Notes under the pieces: model-generated | Databases searched by the model: none | Told to the model about the DNA's origin: nothing | Seen by the model: the letters and a program-made list of their open reading frames with translations, nothing else | NCBI GenBank assembly: GCA_000466585.1 | Contig: KE993462.1 | Span: forward strand, 1 to 64,000 | Direction: 5' to 3' | Source: Clostridiales bacterium oral taxon 876 str. F0540 | GTDB lineage: Bacteria; Bacillota; Clostridia; Clostridiales; Clostridiaceae | Length of the DNA stretch: 64,000 bases | Shown here: positions 51,893 through 59,674 of the stretch, one piece after another | Position numbering within the stretch: the stretch's first letter is position 1 | Layout: each line of letters starts with the position of its first letter | Made by a program: the position numbers and the translations under genes

Positions 51893-52480
51893 ATGAAAAA
51901 AGTTCTTGTGGTTGATGATACAAAAAGCATAAAGCAGCTGCTAACAACTTGTTTAGAGTTTAGTGGTTATGAGGTTTTTACTGCAAACAATGGAGTAGAG
52001 GCTTTGGAACTAATAAAAAATCAAAAGGTGGATTTAATATTCTTAGATATAAAGATGCCTGAGATAAGCGGTACTGAGGTACTGAGGAGAATAAGAGGAC
52101 TCGGAATGGAGACTCCTGTTATAATTATGACAGCCTTTGGAACAGTTAAAAATGCAGTTGAGTGTACTAAGCTTGGAGCAGTTGCTTACCTTCAGAAACC
52201 TTTTACAGCAGAAAAGGTAAGACACGTTTTAGGTGAAGTTGAGCCTTATCTTAAAGCTGATTCCATTTCTACAGAAAAATATATTAAAAAGGTTAAGGAA
52301 CTTTTAGAAATAGGAGAGCTTGAGGAAGCATTTAGTCTGTTAAAAAAAGCTTTATCCGAGAATGTAAATAATGGAGAAATATATAGGCTTTTAGCCAGAG
52401 TATATGAGCTCAGAGGAGATTTAAAAGAAGCTGAAAAGTTTTACAACTTCAGCAAGCAGTTTAGACAGAACAATGAGTAA
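51893..52480 (+). CDS. Receiver-domain protein with TPR-like C-terminus, no DNA-binding domain
   Basis: A 195-aa response regulator. The receiver domain (1-120) has DD at 8-9, the phosphoacceptor D52 in FLDIKMP, the T/S position in IIMTAFG and the Lys in LQKPF. Residues 130-195 form two or so TPR-like helical hairpins (ELLEIGELEEAFSLLKKAL, then IYRLLARVYELRGDLKEAEKFY, positions about 138-188). There is no helix-turn-helix, so it cannot act as KdpE by itself; it must work through a partner. It lies 25 bases after the kinase gene. Confidence 0.9.
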   Translation: MKKVLVVDDTKSIKQLLTTCLEFSGYEVFTANNGVEALELIKNQKVDLIFLDIKMPEISGTEVLRRIRGLGMETPVIIMTAFGTVKNAVECTKLGAVAYLQKPFTAEKVRHVLGEVEPYLKADSISTEKYIKKVKELLEIGELEEAFSLLKKALSENVNNGEIYRLLARVYELRGDLKEAEKFYNFSKQFRQNNE

Positions 52481-52646
52481 TTTGAAGGAACAGAGTTTAA
52501 AATTAAGCTTGACCTATATAATATTAAAATTTAGGCTGTTATAAATATGGATAATAAAATTTGCCGTCTGACTTTAAAATTGGTGTTTTGACTATTGGGG
52601 AATATAATCAAAATGTACTGATCAATTAAAGGGGATGGCGATTTTT

Positions 52647-52988
52647 ATGAAAAAGTTTATTGTTATAGTTATATTGACAATTTCAGTATTAACTGGATTT
52701 GTGATATTAAAGGATAGAGGTTATAACCCTTATTCAGGAACCTATATTTATACAGGTGAAGGAAATTTAATTTTAAAGTTAAAAAAGGACAACACCTATA
52801 TTCTTTACTATCCTGTTGGCAGAAGAGATGATTTTGTTAAAGGTGAGTATGAAGTGAAGGATAACAATATAGCTTTAACTCCTGACAAAGATAATATAAA
52901 TAAAATTATGTCTAAAGCTTTGCACGGAAAGGTTGAAGGGTCAAAGATAAGGCTTGTAGAGTATGATGGTGATTTTCTAAAGCATTAA
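52647..52988 (+). CDS. Membrane-anchored small protein of unknown function
   Basis: A 113-aa protein with an N-terminal signal anchor (MKKFIVIVILTISVLTGFVI) and a beta-rich extracytoplasmic part (GTYIYTGEGNLILKLKKD, then KGEYEVKDNNIALTPD). No lipobox is present. The pattern resembles small surface lipocalin-like or DUF domains, but I cannot place it. Two ATGs are possible (52635 and 52647); spacing from AAAGGGGA favours the second. It lies between the receiver gene and the KdpD-like gene in the same direction. Confidence 0.7.
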   Translation: MKKFIVIVILTISVLTGFVILKDRGYNPYSGTYIYTGEGNLILKLKKDNTYILYYPVGRRDDFVKGEYEVKDNNIALTPDKDNINKIMSKALHGKVEGSKIRLVEYDGDFLKH

Positions 52989-53015
52989 AATTTTATGAGT
53001 TTTGAGGTGTAGTTT

Positions 53016-54140
53016 ATGGCAAAAAAATCTCCTGATCAGTTTCTTAAAGAAATCGAAAATTCCAGCAAAGGCAGACTAAAGCTTTATATCGGTGCCGCCC
53101 CCGGAGTAGGAAAAACCTACGAAATGCTTAGAGATGCCCATGAAATGAGAGAATCAAACATTGATGTGGTAATAGGTCTAGCAGAAACTTATGGCAGGAA
53201 AGGGACAATGGAACAAATAAGAGATCTTGAGATTATTCCGCTAAAGGAGATACACTACAAAGGAGTAGTTCTTAAGGAACTGGATTTAGAAGCCATAATT
53301 AAAAGAAAGCCTCAAGTGGTCATTGTAGATGAACTAGCTCATACTAATGTACCTACCTCTATAAATAATAAGCGATATCAGGATGTGTTAGAACTTATTA
53401 ATAATGGCATTAGTGTTATGACAGCAATGAATATTCAGCACCTTGAAAGTTTGAATGACTATGTAAACAGAATGACCGGAGTAAAGGTTAGAGAAACAGT
53501 TCCTGATTCTATGCTTGAGCTCGCTGATGAGGTAGAAGTTATAGATATCTCTATTGATGCTTTAAGAGAAAGATTGAAAAAGGGTAAAATTTACAGCCAA
53601 GATAAAATTGAAACTGCCTTAAATAACTTCTTTAGAGTTGGAAATTTAACCGCACTAAGGGAACTTACCTTAAGAGAAGTTGCCAATGAAGTAGATGAGC
53701 ATCTTATGGAGTATAAGAACCAAAAAGATGTCGAAGGGCTTATTGGTGCACAGGAGAAAATATTAGTATGTGTTAATCTAAACTTTAATGCAGAATATCT
53801 TATTAGAAGAGGCTATAGGATTTCAAAAATGCTAAAGGCACCTCTTTATGTGCTTTATGTAAGAAGACAGGATATCACCGGTAATTTAAACAAGTTAAAG
53901 AAGCTTGCTGATTTAGCACAGCTTTGTACAAAACTTGAGGCAGAGTTTCAAGTTGTTACTGCAAAGGATGCAGCGGCTCCAATTATAAAATTTGCAAAAG
54001 AAAACGGCATAACACAAGTAATAATAGGTCAGTCTGCAAGAACCAGATGGCATGAGATATTGAGAGGTTCTATAGTAAGAAAGATTATGCGCGGAACAAG
54101 ATATGTGGATGTTTTAGTAGTAGCAGATCCTAGGGAATAG
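53016..54140 (+). CDS. KdpD N-terminal sensor domain plus Usp domain, lacking kinase part
   Basis: A 374-aa protein equal to the cytosolic N-terminal half of KdpD. It has the P-loop GAAPGVGKT near residue 27, the DELAHTNVP motif near 107, the NIQHLESLND motif near 142 and a UspA-like domain from about residue 240. The membrane block, HisKA and HATPase domains of full KdpD (about 890 aa) are missing and the frame ends normally at a stop, with no kinase remnant downstream. It therefore is a split KdpD sensor that would need to act on the separate kinase at 50032. In KdpD this region senses ATP, K+ and, in some Firmicutes, cyclic di-AMP. Confidence 0.92.
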   Translation: MAKKSPDQFLKEIENSSKGRLKLYIGAAPGVGKTYEMLRDAHEMRESNIDVVIGLAETYGRKGTMEQIRDLEIIPLKEIHYKGVVLKELDLEAIIKRKPQVVIVDELAHTNVPTSINNKRYQDVLELINNGISVMTAMNIQHLESLNDYVNRMTGVKVRETVPDSMLELADEVEVIDISIDALRERLKKGKIYSQDKIETALNNFFRVGNLTALRELTLREVANEVDEHLMEYKNQKDVEGLIGAQEKILVCVNLNFNAEYLIRRGYRISKMLKAPLYVLYVRRQDITGNLNKLKKLADLAQLCTKLEAEFQVVTAKDAAAPIIKFAKENGITQVIIGQSARTRWHEILRGSIVRKIMRGTRYVDVLVVADPRE

Positions 54141-54290
54141 ATAATAAAATTTGCATAATATCTAATTTGAGATGGATGTTTAACTATTAAATCTTAGCAT
54201 TTTATTAAGCAATTTTAAAATTTTTACGACTTTTATAGCTGCAATCTTATTTGTAATTGTCATTTTTATTGTATTGGGAAAAATAAAGAA

Positions 54291-54330
54291 GACCTATTAA
54301 ATCTTAACATTGATTTAATAGGTCTTAATT
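54291..54330 (+). terminator. Terminator after the kdpD-like gene
   Basis: GACCTATTAAATC pairs with GATTTAATAGGTC over an 8-base loop, followed by TTAATTT. The left arm repeats a sequence about 110 bases upstream (CTATTAAATCTTAGCAT at 54184). Confidence 0.75.
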
Positions 54331-54421
54331 TAGATTTTATAAACAAATGATAATCAAAATAATGTCCCAGCTCAATACATTGTTACGGTGTTATGATATA
54401 ATCATTAATGGGGGTGAGGAA

Positions 54422-55213
54422 GTGGGAGAATGGCTTTTTAAGGAAGACGAGTACACTCCAAAAGAGGATAAGGACAAGTTTGTTGATAAAAGCACTTTTA
54501 CTATTTTAAAGATTCTTTCAAATATAAAAAAACAAGACTATATTATTAAAAAAGGACAGTTTTATTCCTTAAATCCAATGTTTAAACTGTTTTTTACTAT
54601 TGGAATATTAATTTTTATATCACTTTCAAAAAATAGTCAATTTATTGTATTAGCATTATTTTCTGCACTGGTATATTTGATTTTTTTAGACAGGAAGGAT
54701 GTAAAAACAATAGTCAAATTAAGCTTAATACTGCCTGTTTTTACATTGATAATGTTGCTTCCTTCAATAATGCTGGGAAACATAAGCAATTCTTTAAAAA
54801 TTATATTAAAGGTTTTCACCTCTATTTTGCTTATAAATGTATTATCCTACAGCACAAAATGGAGTGAAATTACAAAAGCCTTAAAGGTATTTTTCGTGCC
54901 TGATATATTTATTTTTGTGCTTGATATAACAATAAGATATATTTATGTGTTAGGGGAGTCTGCACTGGAAATGCTTTATGCTCTAAAGCTAAAGTCTATA
55001 GGCAGAAATCCTAAAAAATATAATTCTTTATCAGGAATACTTGGTAATCTGTTTTTAAAGTCAAAGGAAACAGGGGAAGAAATGTATGCAGCAATGGAGT
55101 GCAGGGGATTTACGGGAGAATATAGTTATTCATCTAAATTCAGAATTAGTTACAAAGATATTTTATATTGCATCTATAATATCGCATTGATTGCAGCTTA
55201 TTTTATAATATAG
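54422..55213 (+). CDS. ECF transporter transmembrane component (EcfT)
   Basis: A 263-aa energy-coupling-factor T subunit (CbiQ/BioN-like). Four to five hydrophobic helices occupy residues about 50-200, and the coupling motif MYAAMECRGF near residue 225 corresponds to the conserved A-R-G motif that contacts the ATPase. I take the GTG at 54422, preceded by GGGGGTGAGGA; upstream ATGs in frame have no ribosome site. It is followed by its ATPase partner 14 bases downstream. There is no S component in this pair; bioY at 56684 is the nearest candidate. Confidence 0.87.
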   Translation: MGEWLFKEDEYTPKEDKDKFVDKSTFTILKILSNIKKQDYIIKKGQFYSLNPMFKLFFTIGILIFISLSKNSQFIVLALFSALVYLIFLDRKDVKTIVKLSLILPVFTLIMLLPSIMLGNISNSLKIILKVFTSILLINVLSYSTKWSEITKALKVFFVPDIFIFVLDITIRYIYVLGESALEMLYALKLKSIGRNPKKYNSLSGILGNLFLKSKETGEEMYAAMECRGFTGEYSYSSKFRISYKDILYCIYNIALIAAYFII

Positions 55214-55227
55214 GAGACTTAGAAATT

Positions 55228-55953
55228 ATGATACAGTTAAACAACGTGAGTTTTTGCTACAAAGAAATAAGTGCGCTAAATAATATAAATCTTACTATAC
55301 ATAAAGGTGAGTCCGTAGCCTTAATAGGAGCAAACGGCAGCGGAAAATCAACCCTGCTAAAGCTGATTAATGGTATTGTTTTTCCAAGCGGCGGCAGCTA
55401 CATGTTTGACGGCAAAGAAATAACTGAGGATTCCTTAGAAGACAGCAAGATTTCAAAAACATTTCATAAAAGGATTGGTTTCGTTTTTCAAAATTCAGAA
55501 AGCCAGCTTTTTAATTCCAATGTTTATGAAGAGATTGCTTTTGGGCCGAAGCAGATGGGGCTTGAAGAAGAGGAGATAGAAATAAGAGCTAATGACTGCT
55601 TAAAGTTATTGAATATAGAAGCTTTAAGAAATAGAACTCCCTATAATTTAAGCGGAGGAGAGAAAAAGAGAGTAGCAATTGCCAGCGTATTAGCTTTAAA
55701 TCCTGAGGTGCTGGTTTTGGACGAGCCTATGAATGGTCTTGATCCTAGAACAAAGAGGTTTATTAGAGAGCTTATGCTGAAGCTGAATGCTTCAGGTAAA
55801 ACATTAATTTGCTCAACCCACGATTTTGAGTATGTGGATGGGGTTTTTAAGAGGGCAATAGTATTTTCTAAAGATCACACGATTATAAGAGACGACCTAT
55901 ATAATGAAATTATACAAGATGAAAAATTTTTAATAGAGAACAATATAAAGTAG
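55228..55953 (+). CDS. ECF transporter ATP-binding component (EcfA/CbiO-like)
   Basis: A 241-aa ABC ATPase with Walker A GANGSGKST, a Q-loop in FVFQNSESQLFN, signature LSGGEKKRVAIA, Walker B VLVLDEPM and the His switch STHDF. Only one ATPase gene is present, so the complex may use it as a homodimer, as in BioMNY and CbiMNQO. The vitamin or metal transported is not encoded in the pair itself; the nearby bioY and birA make biotin the best guess. Confidence 0.88.
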   Translation: MIQLNNVSFCYKEISALNNINLTIHKGESVALIGANGSGKSTLLKLINGIVFPSGGSYMFDGKEITEDSLEDSKISKTFHKRIGFVFQNSESQLFNSNVYEEIAFGPKQMGLEEEEIEIRANDCLKLLNIEALRNRTPYNLSGGEKKRVAIASVLALNPEVLVLDEPMNGLDPRTKRFIRELMLKLNASGKTLICSTHDFEYVDGVFKRAIVFSKDHTIIRDDLYNEIIQDEKFLIENNIK

Positions 55954-55980
55954 GGGCTGCTTTTAAACAGCCCCCAATTT
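55953..55980 (+). terminator. Hairpin after the ecfA-like gene
   Basis: GGGGCTG pairs with CAGCCCC with a short A/T loop; only a weak U-run follows (CAATTTCTT). Confidence 0.6.
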
Positions 55981-55984
55981 CTTA

Positions 55985-56497
55985 TTAATCTTTTACTTTT
56001 GTAATTTCTTTAACCTTCCATTTACCTTCTGTATTTATTAAGGCTACTTTTATGTCTTGAGTAGATTTAGGACCACAATACCACCTTCCAAGAACACTCA
56101 CTTCATTATTTTTTAAAATATCCATAGAGGTTATTGATAAATGAATTCCTTTTATTCCGTTAAAATTTAAATTGTTATCCTTGTCAAACATCCCTTTATT
56201 TCTCAAATCATTAGTAGAAGAGGCAATAACATTGATATGATTTATATCGTATTTCTTCATATGATTTAATACTTGAAGCTTCTCAGAAGCAGATAAGCTT
56301 TTAAACGGTTCTGTGCTTAGATCTATTGCGATATAGCTTTTATCTGTAAGAACCGTCTGATCTTGAAGCATGCTGTCTAAAACCTCTGTGCTGATTGAAA
56401 TTATATCTTTATTGCTGAGTGAGGGGGAAGAGTGTACCGTAGTTGTATTTAACAGAATTATTAGGAATAACAAAGGTAAAGTAACTATTTTTTTCAT
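55985..56497 (-). CDS. Exported protein of unknown function
   Basis: A 170-aa protein with a signal peptide (MKKIVTLPLLFLIILLNTTTVHSS) that is cleaved probably after residue 23-24. The mature part has one Trp-Tyr-Cys motif (RWYCGPKSTQDI) and a C-terminal KWKVKEITKV, a layout similar to small secreted NTF2-like proteins, but I do not recognise the family. The ATG at 56497 fits the ATAGGAGATGAAGTT site better than the upstream ATG at 56524. It is convergent with the ECF genes and divergent from bioY. Confidence 0.75.
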   Translation of the reverse strand: MKKIVTLPLLFLIILLNTTTVHSSPSLSNKDIISISTEVLDSMLQDQTVLTDKSYIAIDLSTEPFKSLSASEKLQVLNHMKKYDINHINVIASSTNDLRNKGMFDKDNNLNFNGIKGIHLSITSMDILKNNEVSVLGRWYCGPKSTQDIKVALINTEGKWKVKEITKVKD

Positions 56498-56587
56498 AAC
56501 TTCATCTCCTATTACAGTATTCAAATTATAGTATTTGTAAAATTTTAAATAAAAAACATGAAATTATAAAAAATATTAAATTATAAG

Positions 56588-56619
56588 TTGTAAACTAATG
56601 CTATATAATTGGTTGACAA
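56588..56619. promoter_or_regulatory. BirA-type operator, upstream copy
   Basis: TTGTAAAC (56588-56595) and GTTGACAA (56612-56619) form an inverted repeat with a 16-base spacer, close to the Firmicute BirA site. The right half overlaps the -35 of the bioY promoter. Confidence 0.6.
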
Positions 56620-56641
56620 TCTTTTGTTTTGATTGTAAACT
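56613..56641 (+). promoter_or_regulatory. bioY promoter
   Basis: TTGACA (56613-56618), 17-base spacer, TAAACT (56636-56641). A TATAAT follows at 56642-56647 and could be an alternative -10. Both lie within the BirA-type operators. Confidence 0.55.
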
Positions 56642-56664
56642 TATAATATAAAAAAGTTAACAAT
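56632..56664. promoter_or_regulatory. BirA-type operator, promoter-proximal copy
   Basis: ATTGTAAAC (56632-56640) and GTTAACAAT (56656-56664) are 9-bp inverted half-sites with a 15-base spacer, an excellent match to the Firmicute biotin operator. It ends 19 bases before the bioY start codon. Confidence 0.8.
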
Positions 56665-56683
56665 TTATATAAGGAGATTTTAT

Positions 56684-57235
56684 ATGAAAATTACTCCAAG
56701 AGAAATGATTTTTACTGCGTTATTTGCTGCGCTTACAGCTATAGGAGCCTTTATTAAATTTCCAATAGGAGCAGTTCCTATAACTCTGCAGTTTTTATTT
56801 ACCGCTTTGGCTGGTATAATGCTTGGAGCAAGGCTGGGTGCTTTATCTCAATTGCTTTATGTTATAATAGGCCTTGTGGGCATTCCTGTTTTTGCATCAG
56901 GAGCGGTTGGATTAAATGCTGTAGTAAGTCCAAGCTTTGGGTATCTGATTGGATTTATATTAGGTGCTTATATCATAGGGAAAGTTACAGAGAGAAGTCC
57001 AAAGCCAGGCTTTGTAAGATTAATTGCTGCCTCAATTTTAGGAATGGTCGTTATATACCTAATAGGAGTTCCATATCTTTATTTTATTATTAAAAATGTA
57101 ATGGGAAAGAATATAGGCTTTTATAGTGCATTAAAAACCGGATGTATAGTATTTCTTCCCGGTGATTTAATAAAATGTATTATAGCAGCTGCCTTGGGAG
57201 CTAAGATAGTACCGACACTTAAGAAGGTGGCATAA
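56684..57235 (+). CDS. bioY: Biotin transporter BioY (ECF S component)
   Basis: A 183-aa integral membrane biotin-binding component with about six helices. The family motifs GAVPITLQFLF, GIPVFASGAVGLNAVVSPSFGYLIGF (positions about 67-92) and LPGDLIKC are conserved. It probably couples to the EcfT-EcfA pair 0.7 kb upstream, or to a housekeeping ECF module elsewhere. It is controlled by the tandem BirA sites. The AAGGAGA ribosome site is well placed. Confidence 0.94.
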   Translation: MKITPREMIFTALFAALTAIGAFIKFPIGAVPITLQFLFTALAGIMLGARLGALSQLLYVIIGLVGIPVFASGAVGLNAVVSPSFGYLIGFILGAYIIGKVTERSPKPGFVRLIAASILGMVVIYLIGVPYLYFIIKNVMGKNIGFYSALKTGCIVFLPGDLIKCIIAAALGAKIVPTLKKVA

Positions 57236-57237
57236 AC

Positions 57238-57275
57238 AAAAGGAAGCTATATTGAATTATATATAGCTTCCTTTT
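57238..57275. terminator. Bidirectional terminator between bioY and birA
   Basis: AAAAGGAAGCTATAT and its perfect complement around an 8-base loop; the birA stop codon lies in the loop. Confidence 0.85.
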
Positions 57276-58243
57276 CCGCGTATTGAAACTTCTCCTGAAA
57301 TCAGATATTCCTGCCTTCCATCACGGTATTCTATAAGCAGTCTTCCAGCTTCATCAATATCTAAAGCCTTTGCTTCAGTATTTGTGCCTCTGTTTATAAC
57401 CACAATATTATTATTAATTAGGGCAGATTTCTCTCTGCAGATATCTAATGAGGCTTTAATATCATTGTTATTGATAAATTCAAGGTAAAGATTTTCAAAA
57501 TTATTTAAAATTCTGCCTATAAGCTCTTGTCTGCTTATGTTATGCTTCAATTCTATCTTTAATGAAGTAGCTGTTTCCTTTAAGCTTTCATCAAATTCTG
57601 TTTCATCTATATTAACATTTATGCCTATGCCTACAATAATATAGTTTATCCTTGTAAGTTCAGCATTCATTTCCGTAAGTATTCCGCAAACCTTTTTATG
57701 ATTAATTACAATATCATTTGGCCACTTAACCAAAGTATCAACATTAAGCTCACTGCAGCCCTTAACTACTGAAGCAGCGGCTATTTGAGTAAGTTTAACC
57801 GCATCCATAGGATTCAAGTCAGGCTTTAATACTATAGACATCCAAATTCCCTTATATTTTGGAGAGACCCAGGTCCTGCCAAGGCGTCCTTTGCCGCTTG
57901 TTTGTTCCTCGCTGACAATAACAGCTCCATCTTCCTTTAAAGAGTCAGCAAGCTGTTTTGCTTTAGTATTAGTAGAATCTAAAGAATCAAAATGCAAAAT
58001 GCTTTTACCGATTAAAGAAGTTTTTAAATAAGGCTTTATCTCTTCAAAGGTTAATAAATCAGGAGAAGAAACAAGTCTGTATCCTTTGTTTGAAATGGAC
58101 TCTATTTCATAACCATCTTGTTTTAATTGATTTATATGTTTCCATATGGCAGTACGAGTTACGCCTAATTTTTCGCTTATATATTGTCCTGATATAAAAT
58201 CATTTTTATCATTTTTAAGAAGCTCTAATATTTCACTTTTCAA
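57257..58243 (-). CDS. birA: Bifunctional biotin-protein ligase and repressor BirA
   Basis: A 328-aa Group II biotin ligase. The N-terminal helix-turn-helix (YISEKLGVTRTAIWKHINQL, residues about 20-39) makes it a DNA-binding repressor. The ligase domain has the biotinyl-AMP loop GKGRLGRTW (near residue 119) and KWPNDI. The C-terminal SH3-like domain is present. It biotinylates acetyl-CoA carboxylase or pyruvate carboxylase and represses biotin genes when holoenzyme is saturated. The operators before bioY are its expected targets. Confidence 0.94.
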   Translation of the reverse strand: MKSEILELLKNDKNDFISGQYISEKLGVTRTAIWKHINQLKQDGYEIESISNKGYRLVSSPDLLTFEEIKPYLKTSLIGKSILHFDSLDSTNTKAKQLADSLKEDGAVIVSEEQTSGKGRLGRTWVSPKYKGIWMSIVLKPDLNPMDAVKLTQIAAASVVKGCSELNVDTLVKWPNDIVINHKKVCGILTEMNAELTRINYIIVGIGINVNIDETEFDESLKETATSLKIELKHNISRQELIGRILNNFENLYLEFINNNDIKASLDICREKSALINNNIVVINRGTNTEAKALDIDEAGRLLIEYRDGRQEYLISGEVSIRGKGSYI

Positions 58244-58447
58244 ATAAGCTCTCTCCTTATTTTAAATACTTTATTTATTATACCAATAATTCTAAGCTTT
58301 ACAAAGCAAAAATTATACTGCATTCTGCTCCTGTTAAAGCCTATGAAAATTGAATTATATATATTATTGGAAAAGCGAATATATTTTTTACAAGTGAAGA
58401 AGAATAAGGTAGTAAAGTATAGTTATAGGGAGGTGTGAATTTAAGGA

Positions 58448-59230
58448 ATGAAAAATGGTAAATTGGATGTATTATTAGTGGATGACAATAGAGATCTGGA
58501 CTATTTGATAAAAGAGTACTTGGAAAGAAGTGAAGATTTAAACATCGTCGGTATAGCAACAGACGGAAATCAGGCACTTGAATTAATACAAGAGACGAAG
58601 CCTGATTGTGTAGTTCTAGATATTATTATGCCAAAGCTTGATGGCTTGGAAGTTTTGGACAAAATTAATGAAATTGATTTGCCATACCATCCTAAAACTA
58701 TTATCTTATCAATTATAAATCAAGACAGCATTATTCAAAAAGCATTTGAAGAGGGAGCAGACTATTATTTGGTAAAACCGGTTTCTCTTGAGCTTTTAGA
58801 AAAGAAGATAAGGCAAACCTGTCTTTGTGAAGAGCATGATATACTGACTAGTAGACTTAAAAATTATAAAGAAGCTATAGAATTAGATAAAGAAGAAGAA
58901 ATAACAAATTTGCTTAGAATTATAGGTATGCCCTTTAATATTAAAGGATATAGATTTGTTAAAGATGCTATTTTAATGGTTTTGGAAGATAGAGAGCTTT
59001 TATCATCAATTACTACAGTTTTATACCCTCATATAGCAGAAATGCACAATACTACTTCAAGCAGAGTGGAAAGAGCAATAAGACACGCTATAGAAACAAC
59101 ATGGCTACGCGGAAATATGGAGGAACTGCAAAATATTTTTGGCGATTTTTCAAAGTTTCATAAATCAAGACCGACAAACAGTGAATTCATAGCTATATTA
59201 GCTGAAAAATTAAAGTTTGAATTTAAATAA
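58448..59230 (+). CDS. Spo0A-like response regulator, divergent paralog
   Basis: A 260-aa regulator with a receiver domain (acidic pair D12-D13, phosphoacceptor D58 in VLDIIMP, Ser in IILSI, Lys in LVKPV) and a full Spo0A-type C-terminal DNA-binding domain. The recognition helix reads TTSSRVERAIRHAIETTWLRGN, near residues 197-218, and PTNSEFIAILAEKL is at the end. Several positions invariant in Spo0A of clostridia look changed: the LSAVGQDKITQ segment is LSIINQDSIIQ here, and EVAWSRG is ETTWLRG. Gene context also differs: canonical spo0A usually follows spoIVB, whereas here birA and a SASP gene flank it. It may be a second Spo0A-family regulator or a diverged true Spo0A. Confidence 0.85.
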   Translation: MKNGKLDVLLVDDNRDLDYLIKEYLERSEDLNIVGIATDGNQALELIQETKPDCVVLDIIMPKLDGLEVLDKINEIDLPYHPKTIILSIINQDSIIQKAFEEGADYYLVKPVSLELLEKKIRQTCLCEEHDILTSRLKNYKEAIELDKEEEITNLLRIIGMPFNIKGYRFVKDAILMVLEDRELLSSITTVLYPHIAEMHNTTSSRVERAIRHAIETTWLRGNMEELQNIFGDFSKFHKSRPTNSEFIAILAEKLKFEFK

Positions 59231-59340
59231 GATATTTATGGCAACAATGCCAATGATTTTATAGAGTATTTATCCTTTAGCGGTTAATAATAATATTGCA
59301 AACAAAAATTATTACATAACAAAAAAAGGAGGAATACATT

Positions 59341-59538
59341 ATGTCAAATAGAAGTAACAGAGTATTAGTACCACAAGCTAAGGAAGGTTTAAACAGATTC
59401 AAAATGGAAGCTGCTAGAGAAGTAGGAGTTAGCTTAAAAGAAGGTTACAATGGAGACCTTACTTCAAGAGAAAATGGTTCAGTAGGCGGACAAATGGTTA
59501 AAAGAATGGTTGAAGCTTACGAACAAGGCTTAAAATAA
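59341..59538 (+). CDS. Small acid-soluble spore protein, alpha/beta type
   Basis: A 65-aa DNA-binding protein that coats and protects spore DNA. The two conserved helices are visible: RFKMEAAREVGVSL (the GPR protease cleavage region) and GGQMVKRMVEAYEQ. The GPR site usually reads E-I/F-A; here it is MEAARE, a mild variant. AAAAAGGAGGAAT is a very strong ribosome site. It is expected to be transcribed in the forespore by sigma-G, although I do not see a clear match to that promoter. It lies just after the Spo0A-like gene as its own unit. Confidence 0.94.
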   Translation: MSNRSNRVLVPQAKEGLNRFKMEAAREVGVSLKEGYNGDLTSRENGSVGGQMVKRMVEAYEQGLK

Positions 59539-59559
59539 TTAGCTTGTAAACAATGAAAG

Positions 59560-59598
59560 ATGCTGCTGCTCTCAAAAGGGTAGCAGCATTTATTTTTA
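59560..59598 (+). terminator. Terminator after the SASP gene
   Basis: ATGCTGCTGCT pairs with GGTAGCAGCAT (G-T allowed) around CTCAAAAG; TTTATTTTTATA follows. Confidence 0.82.
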
Positions 59599-59674
59599 TA
59601 ATATTAGTACAAGCACTAAAGTTTATTGTATAATATTTTAAGTAAATATTATATAAAGACTGTGAGTGATACTA

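Noticed and set aside
54181..54299. Hydrophobic frame ending in a KIKKTY tail just after the kdpD-like gene
   Set aside because: It looks like a membrane helix followed by a basic tail, but there is no ATG, GTG or TTG in a usable place and no ribosome site. It could be a decayed mini-gene, yet this cannot be supported.
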